Positions 52,309 through 59,541 of a DNA stretch of 64,000 bases are shown here, in pieces. The notes below the pieces were generated by a model that was not told where the DNA came from, did not search any database, and saw only the letters and a list, made by a program, of their open reading frames with translations. The translations under genes and the position numbers were made by a program. Origin of the DNA: Pedobacter psychrotolerans (GTDB taxonomy: Bacteria > Bacteroidota > Bacteroidia > Sphingobacteriales > Sphingobacteriaceae); contig NZ_SLWO01000006.1 in NCBI RefSeq assembly GCF_004340665.1, positions 124,001 through 188,000 of the forward strand, written 5' to 3'. The first letter of the stretch is position 1. Every line of letters starts with the position of its first letter.

Positions 52309-53402
52309 TATACTTCTAAAACTTTTTGTTTGTTTTTTTGCTGTGCAACTTCAGCAAGCATTTTTTCATAACTGTCCATCATCTTTTCAATATCAAACCT
52401 ACTTCTGGCATAGTTACTTACAAAAGTCCGATCCAATTTCATTGCTTTTTTTATGGCTGTGGCCAAATCCTCCACTTCAGGATAATCCACCAGAATTCCT
52501 GTTCCTTCCGCCACAATTTCTGGTAATGCGCCCATTTTAAAGCCAGCTACTGGCGTTCCACAGCTTAATGCTTCTGCAACGACTAAACCAAATGGCTCTT
52601 GCCAGCAAGGACTAACAATACACACACTAGCGCCTCCAATTAAGGAATTTAACGATTTTTGATCTTGAATCCCCAGTAATTCTACATTTTCATCAAGTAG
52701 GCTTGATACTTTTTCTTTAAAATATCGTTGATCAGCAATGGCACCAGCAACTTTTAATGGAATTCCGGCTACTTTTGCAGCCTGAATAGCAAGGTGAAGT
52801 CCTTTATCTGGATGGATTCTGCCAAACCAGATGGCATAAGATTGATCATTTGGCTTTTCATACGATTTCCATAAATCCAGGTCAATGCCATTTTCTATTA
52901 CATCACAATCAGACATTATTTCGTTCCAATTGGCAGCACTTTGTTTTGAAACGGTTACATATTGAATAACCGGATTTCTTTGTTCTGCTTTGATGGCCAT
53001 CTGAAGTTCATAGAACGGTGGCGTGTGCAAAACAGTTAATATGGGTGTAGTTACTAGATTGGCCATTGTGATGGGAATATAATGCAGACTGTTATTAAAA
53101 ATAATATCCAGCTTGTAATCGTCTATTCTAGACATTAGACCAAAGTAAGCATGATGTTCTGCAATATATTCTGAAGGTAGATCTCTCCGTTTAATGCGCA
53201 TGCCAGTCTTTTCATCGTAATCTTCATCAGATAAAATTGGATCTACAGGAAGATTTTCATCGGAACTAGAACTGGCAAATAAGATCACATCGTGACCTCT
53301 TGATACCAACCTTCTGGTAATTTCATGTGTAAATACCTCTAATCCTCCTGCAAAAGGAGCCACTATGGGATGTTTTAAGTGAGCGATGATTCCAATCCTC
53401 AT
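52308..53402 (-). CDS. GT4 glycosyltransferase
   Basis: A GT-B family 4 transferase of 364 aa. The N-terminal domain opens with RIGIIAHLKHPIVAPFAGGL (Gly-rich acceptor loop) and EVFTHEITRRLVSRGHDVIL. The C-terminal domain has AIWFGRIHPDKGLHLAIQAA and VSPCWQEPFGLVVAEALSCG (E-x7-E motif), typical of GT4. It starts the four-gene minus-strand operon. The upstream 200 bp contains the SDR terminator and no clear TAnnTTTG box. Confidence 0.87.
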   Translation of the reverse strand: MRIGIIAHLKHPIVAPFAGGLEVFTHEITRRLVSRGHDVILFASSSSDENLPVDPILSDEDYDEKTGMRIKRRDLPSEYIAEHHAYFGLMSRIDDYKLDIIFNNSLHYIPITMANLVTTPILTVLHTPPFYELQMAIKAEQRNPVIQYVTVSKQSAANWNEIMSDCDVIENGIDLDLWKSYEKPNDQSYAIWFGRIHPDKGLHLAIQAAKVAGIPLKVAGAIADQRYFKEKVSSLLDENVELLGIQDQKSLNSLIGGASVCIVSPCWQEPFGLVVAEALSCGTPVAGFKMGALPEIVAEGTGILVDYPEVEDLATAIKKAMKLDRTFVSNYARSRFDIEKMMDSYEKMLAEVAQQKNKQKVLEV

Positions 53403-53560
53403 ATTTATTTCAGCAATTTAGTAATGGTTTATAGTCAATCAATAGACAATATTTTTAGTCCTTAAGTTTTATATTTCTTTTTTGCAGGTAATATGTTATT
53501 CATTGAAGAAATTAATATTAGCTGTAAAGAGATGGAAACATGTAGTTATCGTATAAAATT

Positions 53561-53590
53561 CAAAAGCCTCTCTGATGGGAGAAGCTTTTG
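53561..53590 (-). terminator. Terminator-like hairpin after the SDR gene
   Basis: CAAAAGCCTCTC (53561-53572) pairs with GAGAAGCTTTTG (53579-53590) with one mismatch. It lies 24 bp after the SDR stop on the minus strand and before the GT4 operon. Confidence 0.6.
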
Positions 53591-53613
53591 AAATCAGATT
53601 TAATTATGATTCA

Positions 53614-54513
53614 CTATGGGTGTCCATTTCCACCTGCAGCACCATAAATCTGACCGGTTGCAAAACTGGCATCGCTGTCAGCAAGTTGCACATATATAGA
53701 AGCCAGTTCAGCAGGTTGACCAGGACGACCAAGTGGTGTAACCTCACCAAAATTCACAATGGCATCCTGTGGCTGTCCACCACTGGTTTGTAAAGGTGTC
53801 CAAACCGGACCTGGTGCTACCCCATTTACACGGATTCCTTTTGGACCGAGTTGTTTAGCGAGTGATTTTACAAAAGCAACGTTAGCGGCTTTCGTTTGGG
53901 CATAGTCAAAGAGGTTTTCAGAAGGATCATAAGCCTGAACAGAACTGGTGGCTATAATTACCGAACCTTCAGGAAGTAATGGCAATGCGGCTTTCGTGAT
54001 CCAGAATGGTGCATAAACGTTGGTTTTCATCGTCGTATCAAAATTCGCTGAACTGATATCTAACAATGAATCAACTGCTTGCTGATGCCCGGCATTGTTA
54101 ACAAGGATATCTATCCCTCCTAATTTATCAGCAGCTTCGGCTACTAATTTTTTACAAAAATCTTCGGTGGTAATATCGCCTGGAATTCCAAACCCTTTTC
54201 TACCTGCTTCTTCAATCAGTGCAAGTACTTCATCAGCATCTGACTGTTCTTGTGGCAAATAATTAATTACTACATCTGCACCTTCTCTTGCATAAGCAAT
54301 AGCTGCTGCACGACCAATCCCGGAATCACCTCCGGTAATTAGCGCTTTGCGTCCTAAAAGTCTACCTGAACCTTTATAGCTTTTTTCTCCGTGATCTGGA
54401 ATCGGATTCATTTTAGAGGCTAGGCCAGGCACTTCTTGTGGCTGTTTTACAAATGGTGGTTTAGGGTATTTATCTAATGGACTCACTAATGGTTTTTGAT
54501 TTTGATTAAGCAT
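53614..54513 (-). CDS. SDR family oxidoreductase, YghA/general-stress type
   Basis: A short-chain dehydrogenase of 299 aa with the long N-terminal extension of YghA/general stress protein 39 (LDKYPKPPFVKQPQEVPGLA). Then comes ALITGGDSGIGRAAAIAYAR (NAD(P) loop, about residues 57-76), VNNAGHQ, the catalytic Ser region and YAQTKAA (Tyr-x3-Lys), plus GPKGIRVNGVAPGPVWTPL. These proteins are induced by salt, heat and oxidative stress in several bacteria. The gene lies beside other stress proteins but is transcribed away from them. The substrate is unknown. Confidence 0.88.
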   Translation of the reverse strand: MLNQNQKPLVSPLDKYPKPPFVKQPQEVPGLASKMNPIPDHGEKSYKGSGRLLGRKALITGGDSGIGRAAAIAYAREGADVVINYLPQEQSDADEVLALIEEAGRKGFGIPGDITTEDFCKKLVAEAADKLGGIDILVNNAGHQQAVDSLLDISSANFDTTMKTNVYAPFWITKAALPLLPEGSVIIATSSVQAYDPSENLFDYAQTKAANVAFVKSLAKQLGPKGIRVNGVAPGPVWTPLQTSGGQPQDAIVNFGEVTPLGRPGQPAELASIYVQLADSDASFATGQIYGAAGGNGHP

Positions 54514-54764
54514 ATGTCTTAAAATTTTTTAGGTCAATTCATCTCCAGATTACTAATCTGACCGTGTGTAATAATCTTTAAGGCTCGCGACTTCATTCGC
54601 TTACCTACTTATTTCAACACTAAAAATTTATCATTTGTTCAGAAAAAATTAAGATTTATAGGTTTATCTTTTGCCGATCAGATTATGGCAGTGATAAAAG
54701 TGATGATCTCACCTATTCTAAATAAATTATTAAACCTTATGGTTGAGAATGTTGTTTATTCATT
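54514..54764. other. Divergent regulatory gap between stress genes
   Basis: 251 bp separating the SDR gene (minus) from DUF3606 (plus). AT-rich, containing no gene. No clear stress-sigma box could be read, though shared control of the flanking stress genes is likely. Confidence 0.4.
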
Positions 54765-54965
54765 ATGGATTACTATAAAAAAGAAGATGGTCGTGATGAG
54801 ACAAGAGTAGATCTTAACGATCCAAACGATATTTCTTATGCGGCGCAACAAGCCAGAATCAGTCCAGAGAAATATAAGGAATATGCAAAGGCAGCAGGCA
54901 CTAACGGGAGGCAGGCTATTGCAAAATATATTGAAGAGCATGGAGATGAACTTCTTAGTTCATAA
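54765..54965 (+). CDS. DUF3606 family small protein
   Basis: A 66 aa charged protein. The pattern of DDPN-like start (RVDLNDPNDISYAAQQARIS), PEKYKEYAKAAG and a terminal NGRQAIAKYIEEHGD matches DUF3606, a small helical family found beside stress genes. No catalytic residues are known. ATG at 54765 is followed by normal codon use. It sits between the SDR and the PA2169-type gene, a neighbourhood that suggests a general-stress regulon. Confidence 0.75.
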   Translation: MDYYKKEDGRDETRVDLNDPNDISYAAQQARISPEKYKEYAKAAGTNGRQAIAKYIEEHGDELLSS

Positions 54966-55105
54966 TGATTCATGACTATCACCTCCTTTAGCTTATAGTT
55001 AAGATAAAGTATTTATTTATTAGATCTTACTTAGATCATTATGATATAAATACTTATATAATTTAAAAACAATTTAATCATCTCAATAACATATATACTG
55101 TAAAA

Positions 55106-55558
55106 ATGGAAAATAATAAGGAAATCATTAGTGACCTTAAAGGTTTAGTATCAATTATAAATGATGGAAAAGAGGGTTATGAATCAGCTGCTGAAACAAC
55201 AGAAAGCCTAGATTTGAAAGCCATCTTCCTTAAATATGCGGCAGAGCGTAAAGCTTATGAATTAGAACTTAAAGCACATTTGGCTACGCATGGCGGAACA
55301 TCAGATAATAGTGAAGGCGGTATTTTAGGTGCAATTCACCGAACCTGGATTGATATTAAAGAGGCTTTAAGTAGTAAAGAAGATGCGGCTATTTTGGGTG
55401 CTATCGAAACGGGAGAAAAAGCTGCGATAGAAAAGTACGATGCTTTAATTGAGCATCCGGAAACTCATGCTGACCATCTTGATTTATTAACTAAACAAAG
55501 AGACGGTATTCACAAAGCATTAGAAGAAGTTACCTTTCTAAAGACATCAAGATCATAA
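55106..55558 (+). CDS. PA2169-type four-helix-bundle protein (ferritin-like, DUF2383)
   Basis: A 150 aa all-helical protein with SDLKGLVSIINDGKEGYESA, the FLKYAAERKAYELELKAHLA helix, a Gly-rich loop (GGTSDNSEGGILGA) and an IEHPETHADHLDLLTKQRDG ending. The Glu/His pattern resembles ferritin-like DUF2383 proteins, linked to stress survival in other bacteria. A metal site is possible but not certain. It is followed by an intrinsic terminator. Confidence 0.8.
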   Translation: MENNKEIISDLKGLVSIINDGKEGYESAAETTESLDLKAIFLKYAAERKAYELELKAHLATHGGTSDNSEGGILGAIHRTWIDIKEALSSKEDAAILGAIETGEKAAIEKYDALIEHPETHADHLDLLTKQRDGIHKALEEVTFLKTSRS

Positions 55559-55563
55559 GTATT

Positions 55564-55588
55564 GCCCTGCAGAAATGCGGGGCTTTTT
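55564..55588 (+). terminator. Intrinsic terminator after the PA2169-type gene
   Basis: GCCCTGCA (55564-55571) pairs with TGCGGGGC (55576-55583) with one G-T pair, loop GAAA, then TTTTTAT. It starts 6 bp after the stop. Confidence 0.85.
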
Positions 55589-55744
55589 ATTTAATACCAT
55601 ATGGTTATTGCCTAAGAGACTACGATGTCCATACGTTATACGATTAGTACCAATTATCGCTTCGCTAATAGATTGCTTCCTTGTTCCTCTTTGCATGACG
55701 CTTAATTAAGAGCATGAGCTATTAAACATTTATTTACATATTCG

Positions 55745-56005
55745 ATGGAAAAATACAAAGTGAAATACGGAAGTGATGATAAAACTTATGAGTTTTTAGT
55801 TGGGGAGTATCCATTTAAGGATGGAGAAACCTGTAAGTATACTGTATTTTTTGAAGACAGAATTGTTGCGTCATTAGAACCAGATCGAAATCACGTGTTA
55901 AATATCTGCAATAAATATAGTGGTTTTGATGAGGAATTGCTTGGTTTACTTGCGGATGAAATTGAGTATCGTCACCCAAATCTGATTCCTGATTCTAACG
56001 AGTAA
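55745..56005 (+). CDS. Small protein related to the 46297-46563 protein
   Basis: An 86 aa acidic protein with VKYGSDDKTYEFLVGEYPF, the FFEDRIVASLEPD stretch (about residues 35-47), an ICNKYSGFDEELLGLLADEI helix and ending DSNE. No signal, no membrane segment, family not recognised. It shares the shape of the 88 aa protein at 46297. ATG 55745 has no strong -7 box, and a degenerate family-A repeat lies in the gap before it (about 55655-55700). Confidence 0.55.
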   Translation: MEKYKVKYGSDDKTYEFLVGEYPFKDGETCKYTVFFEDRIVASLEPDRNHVLNICNKYSGFDEELLGLLADEIEYRHPNLIPDSNE

Positions 56006-56094
56006 ATAAATAGTGGAAAAGTCAATTGAAACTAAATGCTTCGAAAATAGCTTTACTTTGAGATTATAGTTCGCAGTGATTGGTGGCATTAGTT

Positions 56095-56270
56095 CCCGCA
56101 GATTTCAGGGATTTCGCATATTTAAAATGGGAAATAATGAATAATTTTTTTTATTTGAGGCTTGCTGGGACTGGTGAATCATTTCCCGCAGATTACGAAG
56201 AAAATGTGAGCAGATTTAAATTGATAATGATTGATTAACAGATCTGCGAAATCCGCGAAAATCAGCGGGA
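56095..56270. repeat. Dispersed palindromic repeat, family C
   Basis: Contains CCCGCAGATTTCAGGGATTT at 56095, a second CCCGCAGATTACGAAGAAAA near 56190 and the opposite arm GATCTGCGAAATCCGCGAAA then ATCAGCGGGA ending at 56270. Outer arms CCCGC/GCGGG pair. A related copy lies inside the 31493-31915 cluster. No gene is seen in 56006-56341. Confidence 0.65.
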
Positions 56271-56310
56271 TATATATTGAAAGATTTAGTGAAAATCTAT
56301 ATTAAAAATA

Positions 56311-56334
56311 AAGGGAAGACCTAGGCCTCCCCTT
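56311..56334 (-). terminator. Terminator of the ohrR operon
   Basis: Read on the minus strand, AAGGGGAGGCC pairs fully with GGTCTTCCCTT through two G-U pairs, followed by TATTTTTAATA. It lies 8 bp after the nitroreductase stop and marks the 3' end of the ohrR-ALDH-ohr-nitroreductase operon. Confidence 0.8.
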
Positions 56335-56341
56335 CTAATAC

Positions 56342-56977
56342 TTAACGATACTCAATAACAAACTCAGATTTTGGGTTACGTACCTTTTTCATTCCGGCTA
56401 ACCAGTCGCCTTCACTGTCGCGGTACCCTAAATATAATAAGGTTACACTACGAAGTCCTTTTTCCTTTAATCCTAAAACTTCATCAACAAGTGCACTGTC
56501 AAAACCTTCAGCTGGTGTGCTATCTACTTCCAATTCTGCAGCCATTGCAATTGACATTGCAAAACCGATATAAGATTGATGTGCCGTATGAATAAAGTTT
56601 TTTTCAGGCTCTTCGTTTAAGTAAATGCCCTTAATTTTATCTGTATAACTGGAGAATCTTCCGCGGGGTAATCCTCTTTCATCTGTAGTGCGATCATAGA
56701 TGGCATCAATGCGCTCTTCGGTATAATTATCCCAGGCTGCAAATACCAAAACATGAGAACAATCTACCATAACTTCAGGATTGAGAGCATTTTGGCTAAG
56801 TTTTTCTTTTAGTTCCTGATTGGATACCACCAAAACCCTGAATTGTTGTAACCCTGAAGACGTTGGAGCCAATCTGGCTGCTTCTACAATTTTATCTATA
56901 TTTTCCTCGCTTACTTTTTTCGATGGATCGTATTTTTTAGCGGCATATCTCCACTGTAATGATTCTAATAATCCCAT
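56342..56977 (-). CDS. NAD(P)H-dependent nitroreductase-family FMN protein
   Basis: A 211 aa FMN oxidoreductase. ATG 56977 (MGLLESLQWRYAAKKYDPSK) fits the family, in which an Arg-Tyr-Ala-x-Lys stretch binds FMN; the frame extending to 57073 would overlap the ohr gene by 64 nt. LAPTSSGLQQFRVLVV (about residues 36-51) and the IAMAAELEVDSTPAEGFD segment are further family motifs. It probably reduces quinones or nitro compounds. It is last in the operon headed by ohrR, so is likely induced by organic peroxides. Confidence 0.85.
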   Translation of the reverse strand: MGLLESLQWRYAAKKYDPSKKVSEENIDKIVEAARLAPTSSGLQQFRVLVVSNQELKEKLSQNALNPEVMVDCSHVLVFAAWDNYTEERIDAIYDRTTDERGLPRGRFSSYTDKIKGIYLNEEPEKNFIHTAHQSYIGFAMSIAMAAELEVDSTPAEGFDSALVDEVLGLKEKGLRSVTLLYLGYRDSEGDWLAGMKKVRNPKSEFVIEYR

Positions 56978-57009
56978 TTTTACTGGTTTTAATTTAATGT
57001 ATTTCTTAA

Positions 57010-57432
57010 TTAGTGATTCGTAACCGTAATGGTTACTTCGATGTTTCCACGTGTAGCATTTGAATACGGACAAATCTGATGTGCTTTGTCTGCTAAAGCC
57101 TGTGCTTCTTCCATGCTCACTTCAGGAATGTTTACGGCTAATTTAACTGCCAGGCCGAAACCACCATTTTCAATCTGGCCGATGCTTACTTCTGCTTTTA
57201 CACTGGTTTCTCCTGTGGCTACTTTACCTTGTTTAATAATTAAATTCAAAGCGCTATCAAAACATGCGGCATAACCTCCGGCAAATAACTGCTCCGGATT
57301 GGTGTAGTTATCATCCGCACCACCTAATGCTTTGGGCATACGTACCTCTACGTCTAAAATGCCATTATCGCTTTTAATGTGTCCGTTACGGCCACCTGTT
57401 GCAGTTGCTTCTGCAGTATATAAAACTTTCAT
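57010..57432 (-). CDS. ohr: Organic hydroperoxide resistance protein (Ohr/OsmC family)
   Basis: Ohr is a thiol peroxidase that detoxifies organic and lipid hydroperoxides. The 140 aa protein has the two catalytic cysteines in context, GGYAACFDSALNL (about residues 52-64) and AHQICPYSNATRGN (about 120-133), and the catalytic-region Arg in EVRMPKALGG. It begins YTAEATATGGRNGHIKSDNG, the usual Ohr N terminus. The gene is in the operon with ohrR, aldehyde dehydrogenase and nitroreductase, 27 bp behind the dehydrogenase. Confidence 0.93.
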   Translation of the reverse strand: MKVLYTAEATATGGRNGHIKSDNGILDVEVRMPKALGGADDNYTNPEQLFAGGYAACFDSALNLIIKQGKVATGETSVKAEVSIGQIENGGFGLAVKLAVNIPEVSMEEAQALADKAHQICPYSNATRGNIEVTITVTNH

Positions 57433-57459
57433 TTTGATTATTATTTAATTGTGATTTTA

Positions 57460-58779
57460 TTATTTTATCTGTAAAACAGCCCGTAAGTGGCTGAAGGTTT
57501 CGAAGCTGAATTTGCCATGGTATTTTCCAAAACCTGACCCACCAACTCCACCAAATGGTAAAAAGTGAGAACCTACATGAATGAGTGTGCTATTAATTTC
57601 TGCATCTCCGCTTGAAGTGCGATTTAACACATCATCTGCAAATGCCTGATTTTCTGAAAAGACATATAAAGCAAGTGGCTTTGGTCTGCTGTTGATTTCA
57701 CTCAATGCCTCATCAATATCTGTATAGGTAAGAAATGGTAGAATCGGACCAAATATCTCTTGTTGCATCACGGCATCATTCCAATTTACGCCATCCATTA
57801 AAGTAGCTTCAAAATGACGAGTGTTCAAGTCGTAATGACCTCCATAAACCAATTTCTCGGATGATGAAGTAATATAACCAGCAAGATTTTTAATTTGATG
57901 CTGAGAAACAATTTTTCCAATTTTACCTAACGTTTGATCCTGATAAGTTTCCTTAAGATATGCCTTCATTTTCAGAATCAATGCATCCTTAACTTCCTCA
58001 TGTACATATACATAATCAGGAGCCACGCAGGTTTGTCCACAATTGGCCCATTTACCTGAAGAAATTCGTTTTGCGGCGATATCCAGATCTGCATCCTTAT
58101 GAACAATACATGGCGATTTTCCGCCTAATTCCAAGGTTAATGGAATCAATTGTTTTGCAGCAGCAGCCATTACAATCTTTCCAACGTTAGCACTTCCTGT
58201 GAAAAAGATATAATCGAATGGAAAGGTTAAAAGCAAAGTGTTTTCTTCAATAGCTCCTTGTACAACGGCCACATATTCGGGTTGGAAAGCTTCTGAAATA
58301 ATTTGTGCGATTACATTTGAAACAGTCGGTGTGTTTTCTGATGGCTTAATTATAACCGTATTTCCAGTCATTAATGCACCAATCAGCGGACTAAAAGTTA
58401 ACTGAACCGGATAGTTGAACGGACCAATAATATAGGTTACTCCAAATGGCTGATGGGTAAGCTTGCTGATAACAGTTTCTCCACCCGGACGTGGCTTAGA
58501 AGGCACTTCGACAGGCTGAGCCCATTCCTCAATATTTGCGATGCAATAATCAAGTTCATCCAGTACAAGTTGTATTTCTGCATATTCGGCCTCCTTCCTA
58601 CTTTTACCAAGATCTTCCATTAAGGCATCACAAATGGCATCAGTATGTTGTACGAAAACAGTTCTGAAACGTTTCAGCTGTTCAATTCTATAGCTGATAT
58701 CTTGTGTTTTACGGGTAGCAAAAAAGCTTTTCTGGCTTTGAAATATATTGATAATTTGTTGTTGATCTATTGATGTCAT
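57460..58779 (-). CDS. Aldehyde dehydrogenase
   Basis: A 439 aa NAD(P)-dependent enzyme of the class 3/YwdH-like aldehyde dehydrogenases, which oxidise medium- to long-chain aldehydes. It has the Asn in GPFNYPVQL (about residues 118-126), the NAD loop FTGSANVGK, the general base in LELGGKSPCIV and the nucleophile Cys in NCGQTCVAPDY (about 238-248). Lipid peroxidation produces aldehydes, so its place behind ohrR and before ohr makes sense: the operon removes both peroxides and aldehydes. The intergenic gap to ohrR is 74 bp. Confidence 0.9.
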   Translation of the reverse strand: MTSIDQQQIINIFQSQKSFFATRKTQDISYRIEQLKRFRTVFVQHTDAICDALMEDLGKSRKEAEYAEIQLVLDELDYCIANIEEWAQPVEVPSKPRPGGETVISKLTHQPFGVTYIIGPFNYPVQLTFSPLIGALMTGNTVIIKPSENTPTVSNVIAQIISEAFQPEYVAVVQGAIEENTLLLTFPFDYIFFTGSANVGKIVMAAAAKQLIPLTLELGGKSPCIVHKDADLDIAAKRISSGKWANCGQTCVAPDYVYVHEEVKDALILKMKAYLKETYQDQTLGKIGKIVSQHQIKNLAGYITSSSEKLVYGGHYDLNTRHFEATLMDGVNWNDAVMQQEIFGPILPFLTYTDIDEALSEINSRPKPLALYVFSENQAFADDVLNRTSSGDAEINSTLIHVGSHFLPFGGVGGSGFGKYHGKFSFETFSHLRAVLQIK

Positions 58780-58853
58780 ATTCTTTTTATTTTAATGAGC
58801 TAATCATTAATGGATATCTATTTTCTATATATCCTTTCGCCCTTAATCTTAAT

Positions 58854-59273
58854 CTATCTCTTAAGTGCTTTAGTTACAATCTGCTTTAACTGATTCAAGT
58901 CATCTATAGAAAGTCCTAAGGCCTCTACCAGTTTAGCAGGAATGCAAGTCGCTTTTTCTTTCATCTTTTCACCGATCTCGGTTACTGAAATGATAACCAC
59001 ACGCTCGTCAGCTGTGCTTCTTGTTCTATTTATTATTCCTTTTTGCTCCATCCTTTTAAGCAACGGCGTAAGCGTACCGCTATCTAAATAAAGCTTTTCA
59101 CCAAGTTGATTAACCGTTTGTTGATTTTCTTCCCAAAGGATTAGCATCACCAAATATTGCGGATAAGTTAATCCCAGATCATCCAAAAATGGCCTGTATA
59201 ACTGAGTTAGCTCCCTCGAAAAGGCATATACTGGAAAGCATACCTGGTTTTCTAACTTTAAGAGATTGTTCAT
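58854..59273 (-). CDS. ohrR: OhrR-type organic peroxide-sensing MarR regulator
   Basis: A 139 aa MarR-family repressor that senses organic peroxides through a cysteine. Cys12 lies in ENQVCFPVYAFSRELTQLYR, the position and context of the reactive Cys in OhrR. A winged helix follows, with LDSGTLTPLLKRMEQKGIIN as recognition helix and TRSTADERVVIISVTEIG as wing. It heads the operon with aldehyde dehydrogenase, ohr and nitroreductase. A perfect 12-bp palindrome directly upstream of its -7 box suggests autorepression and control of the whole operon. Confidence 0.9.
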   Translation of the reverse strand: MNNLLKLENQVCFPVYAFSRELTQLYRPFLDDLGLTYPQYLVMLILWEENQQTVNQLGEKLYLDSGTLTPLLKRMEQKGIINRTRSTADERVVIISVTEIGEKMKEKATCIPAKLVEALGLSIDDLNQLKQIVTKALKR

Positions 59274-59290
59274 TCTTTTTTATTGTAGTA

Positions 59291-59311
59291 CAAATATACA
59301 TTGTGCACAAT
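59291..59311 (-). promoter_or_regulatory. ohrR promoter and candidate OhrR operator
   Basis: On the minus strand the perfect palindrome ATTGTGCACAAT (59300-59311) is followed directly by G and then the exact -7 box TATATTTG (59291-59298), 18-25 nt before the ohrR ATG. A repressor bound there would block the polymerase. Related partial sequence (ATTGTGTATA) follows at 59315-59324. Binding is inferred from position and symmetry. Confidence 0.65.
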
Positions 59312-59346
59312 ATAATTGTGTATAATTTATGTAAATTTGAATTTTT

Positions 59347-59540
59347 AATCGTCATTGTTTTTTAATGAGGATGAACTGGAATCAAGATTTTATTGCTTAA
59401 TTATTTAAATCTGCAATACGAATGGTAATAAAATTGAGTTTACCGCTAATCGTCCTCGTTTATAACGAGGATGAGTGAGAATGGCGATTTTATCGCCCGT
59501 TTATTTAAATCCAGCAACATGATGGTAACATCATTAACTT
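59347..59540. repeat. 101-bp imperfect direct duplication between ohrR and the helicase gene
   Basis: Two units start AATCGTCATTGTTTTTTAAT (59347) and AATCGTCCTCGTTTATAACG (59448), with period 101. Each contains ACGAGGATGA- or ATGAGGATGA-type sequence and a TTTATTTAAATC block. The second unit has a perfect CCTCGTT-TAT-AACGAGG hairpin. Looks like an intergenic repeat family; may act as terminator for neither flank with certainty. Confidence 0.65.
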
Positions 59541-59541
59541 A

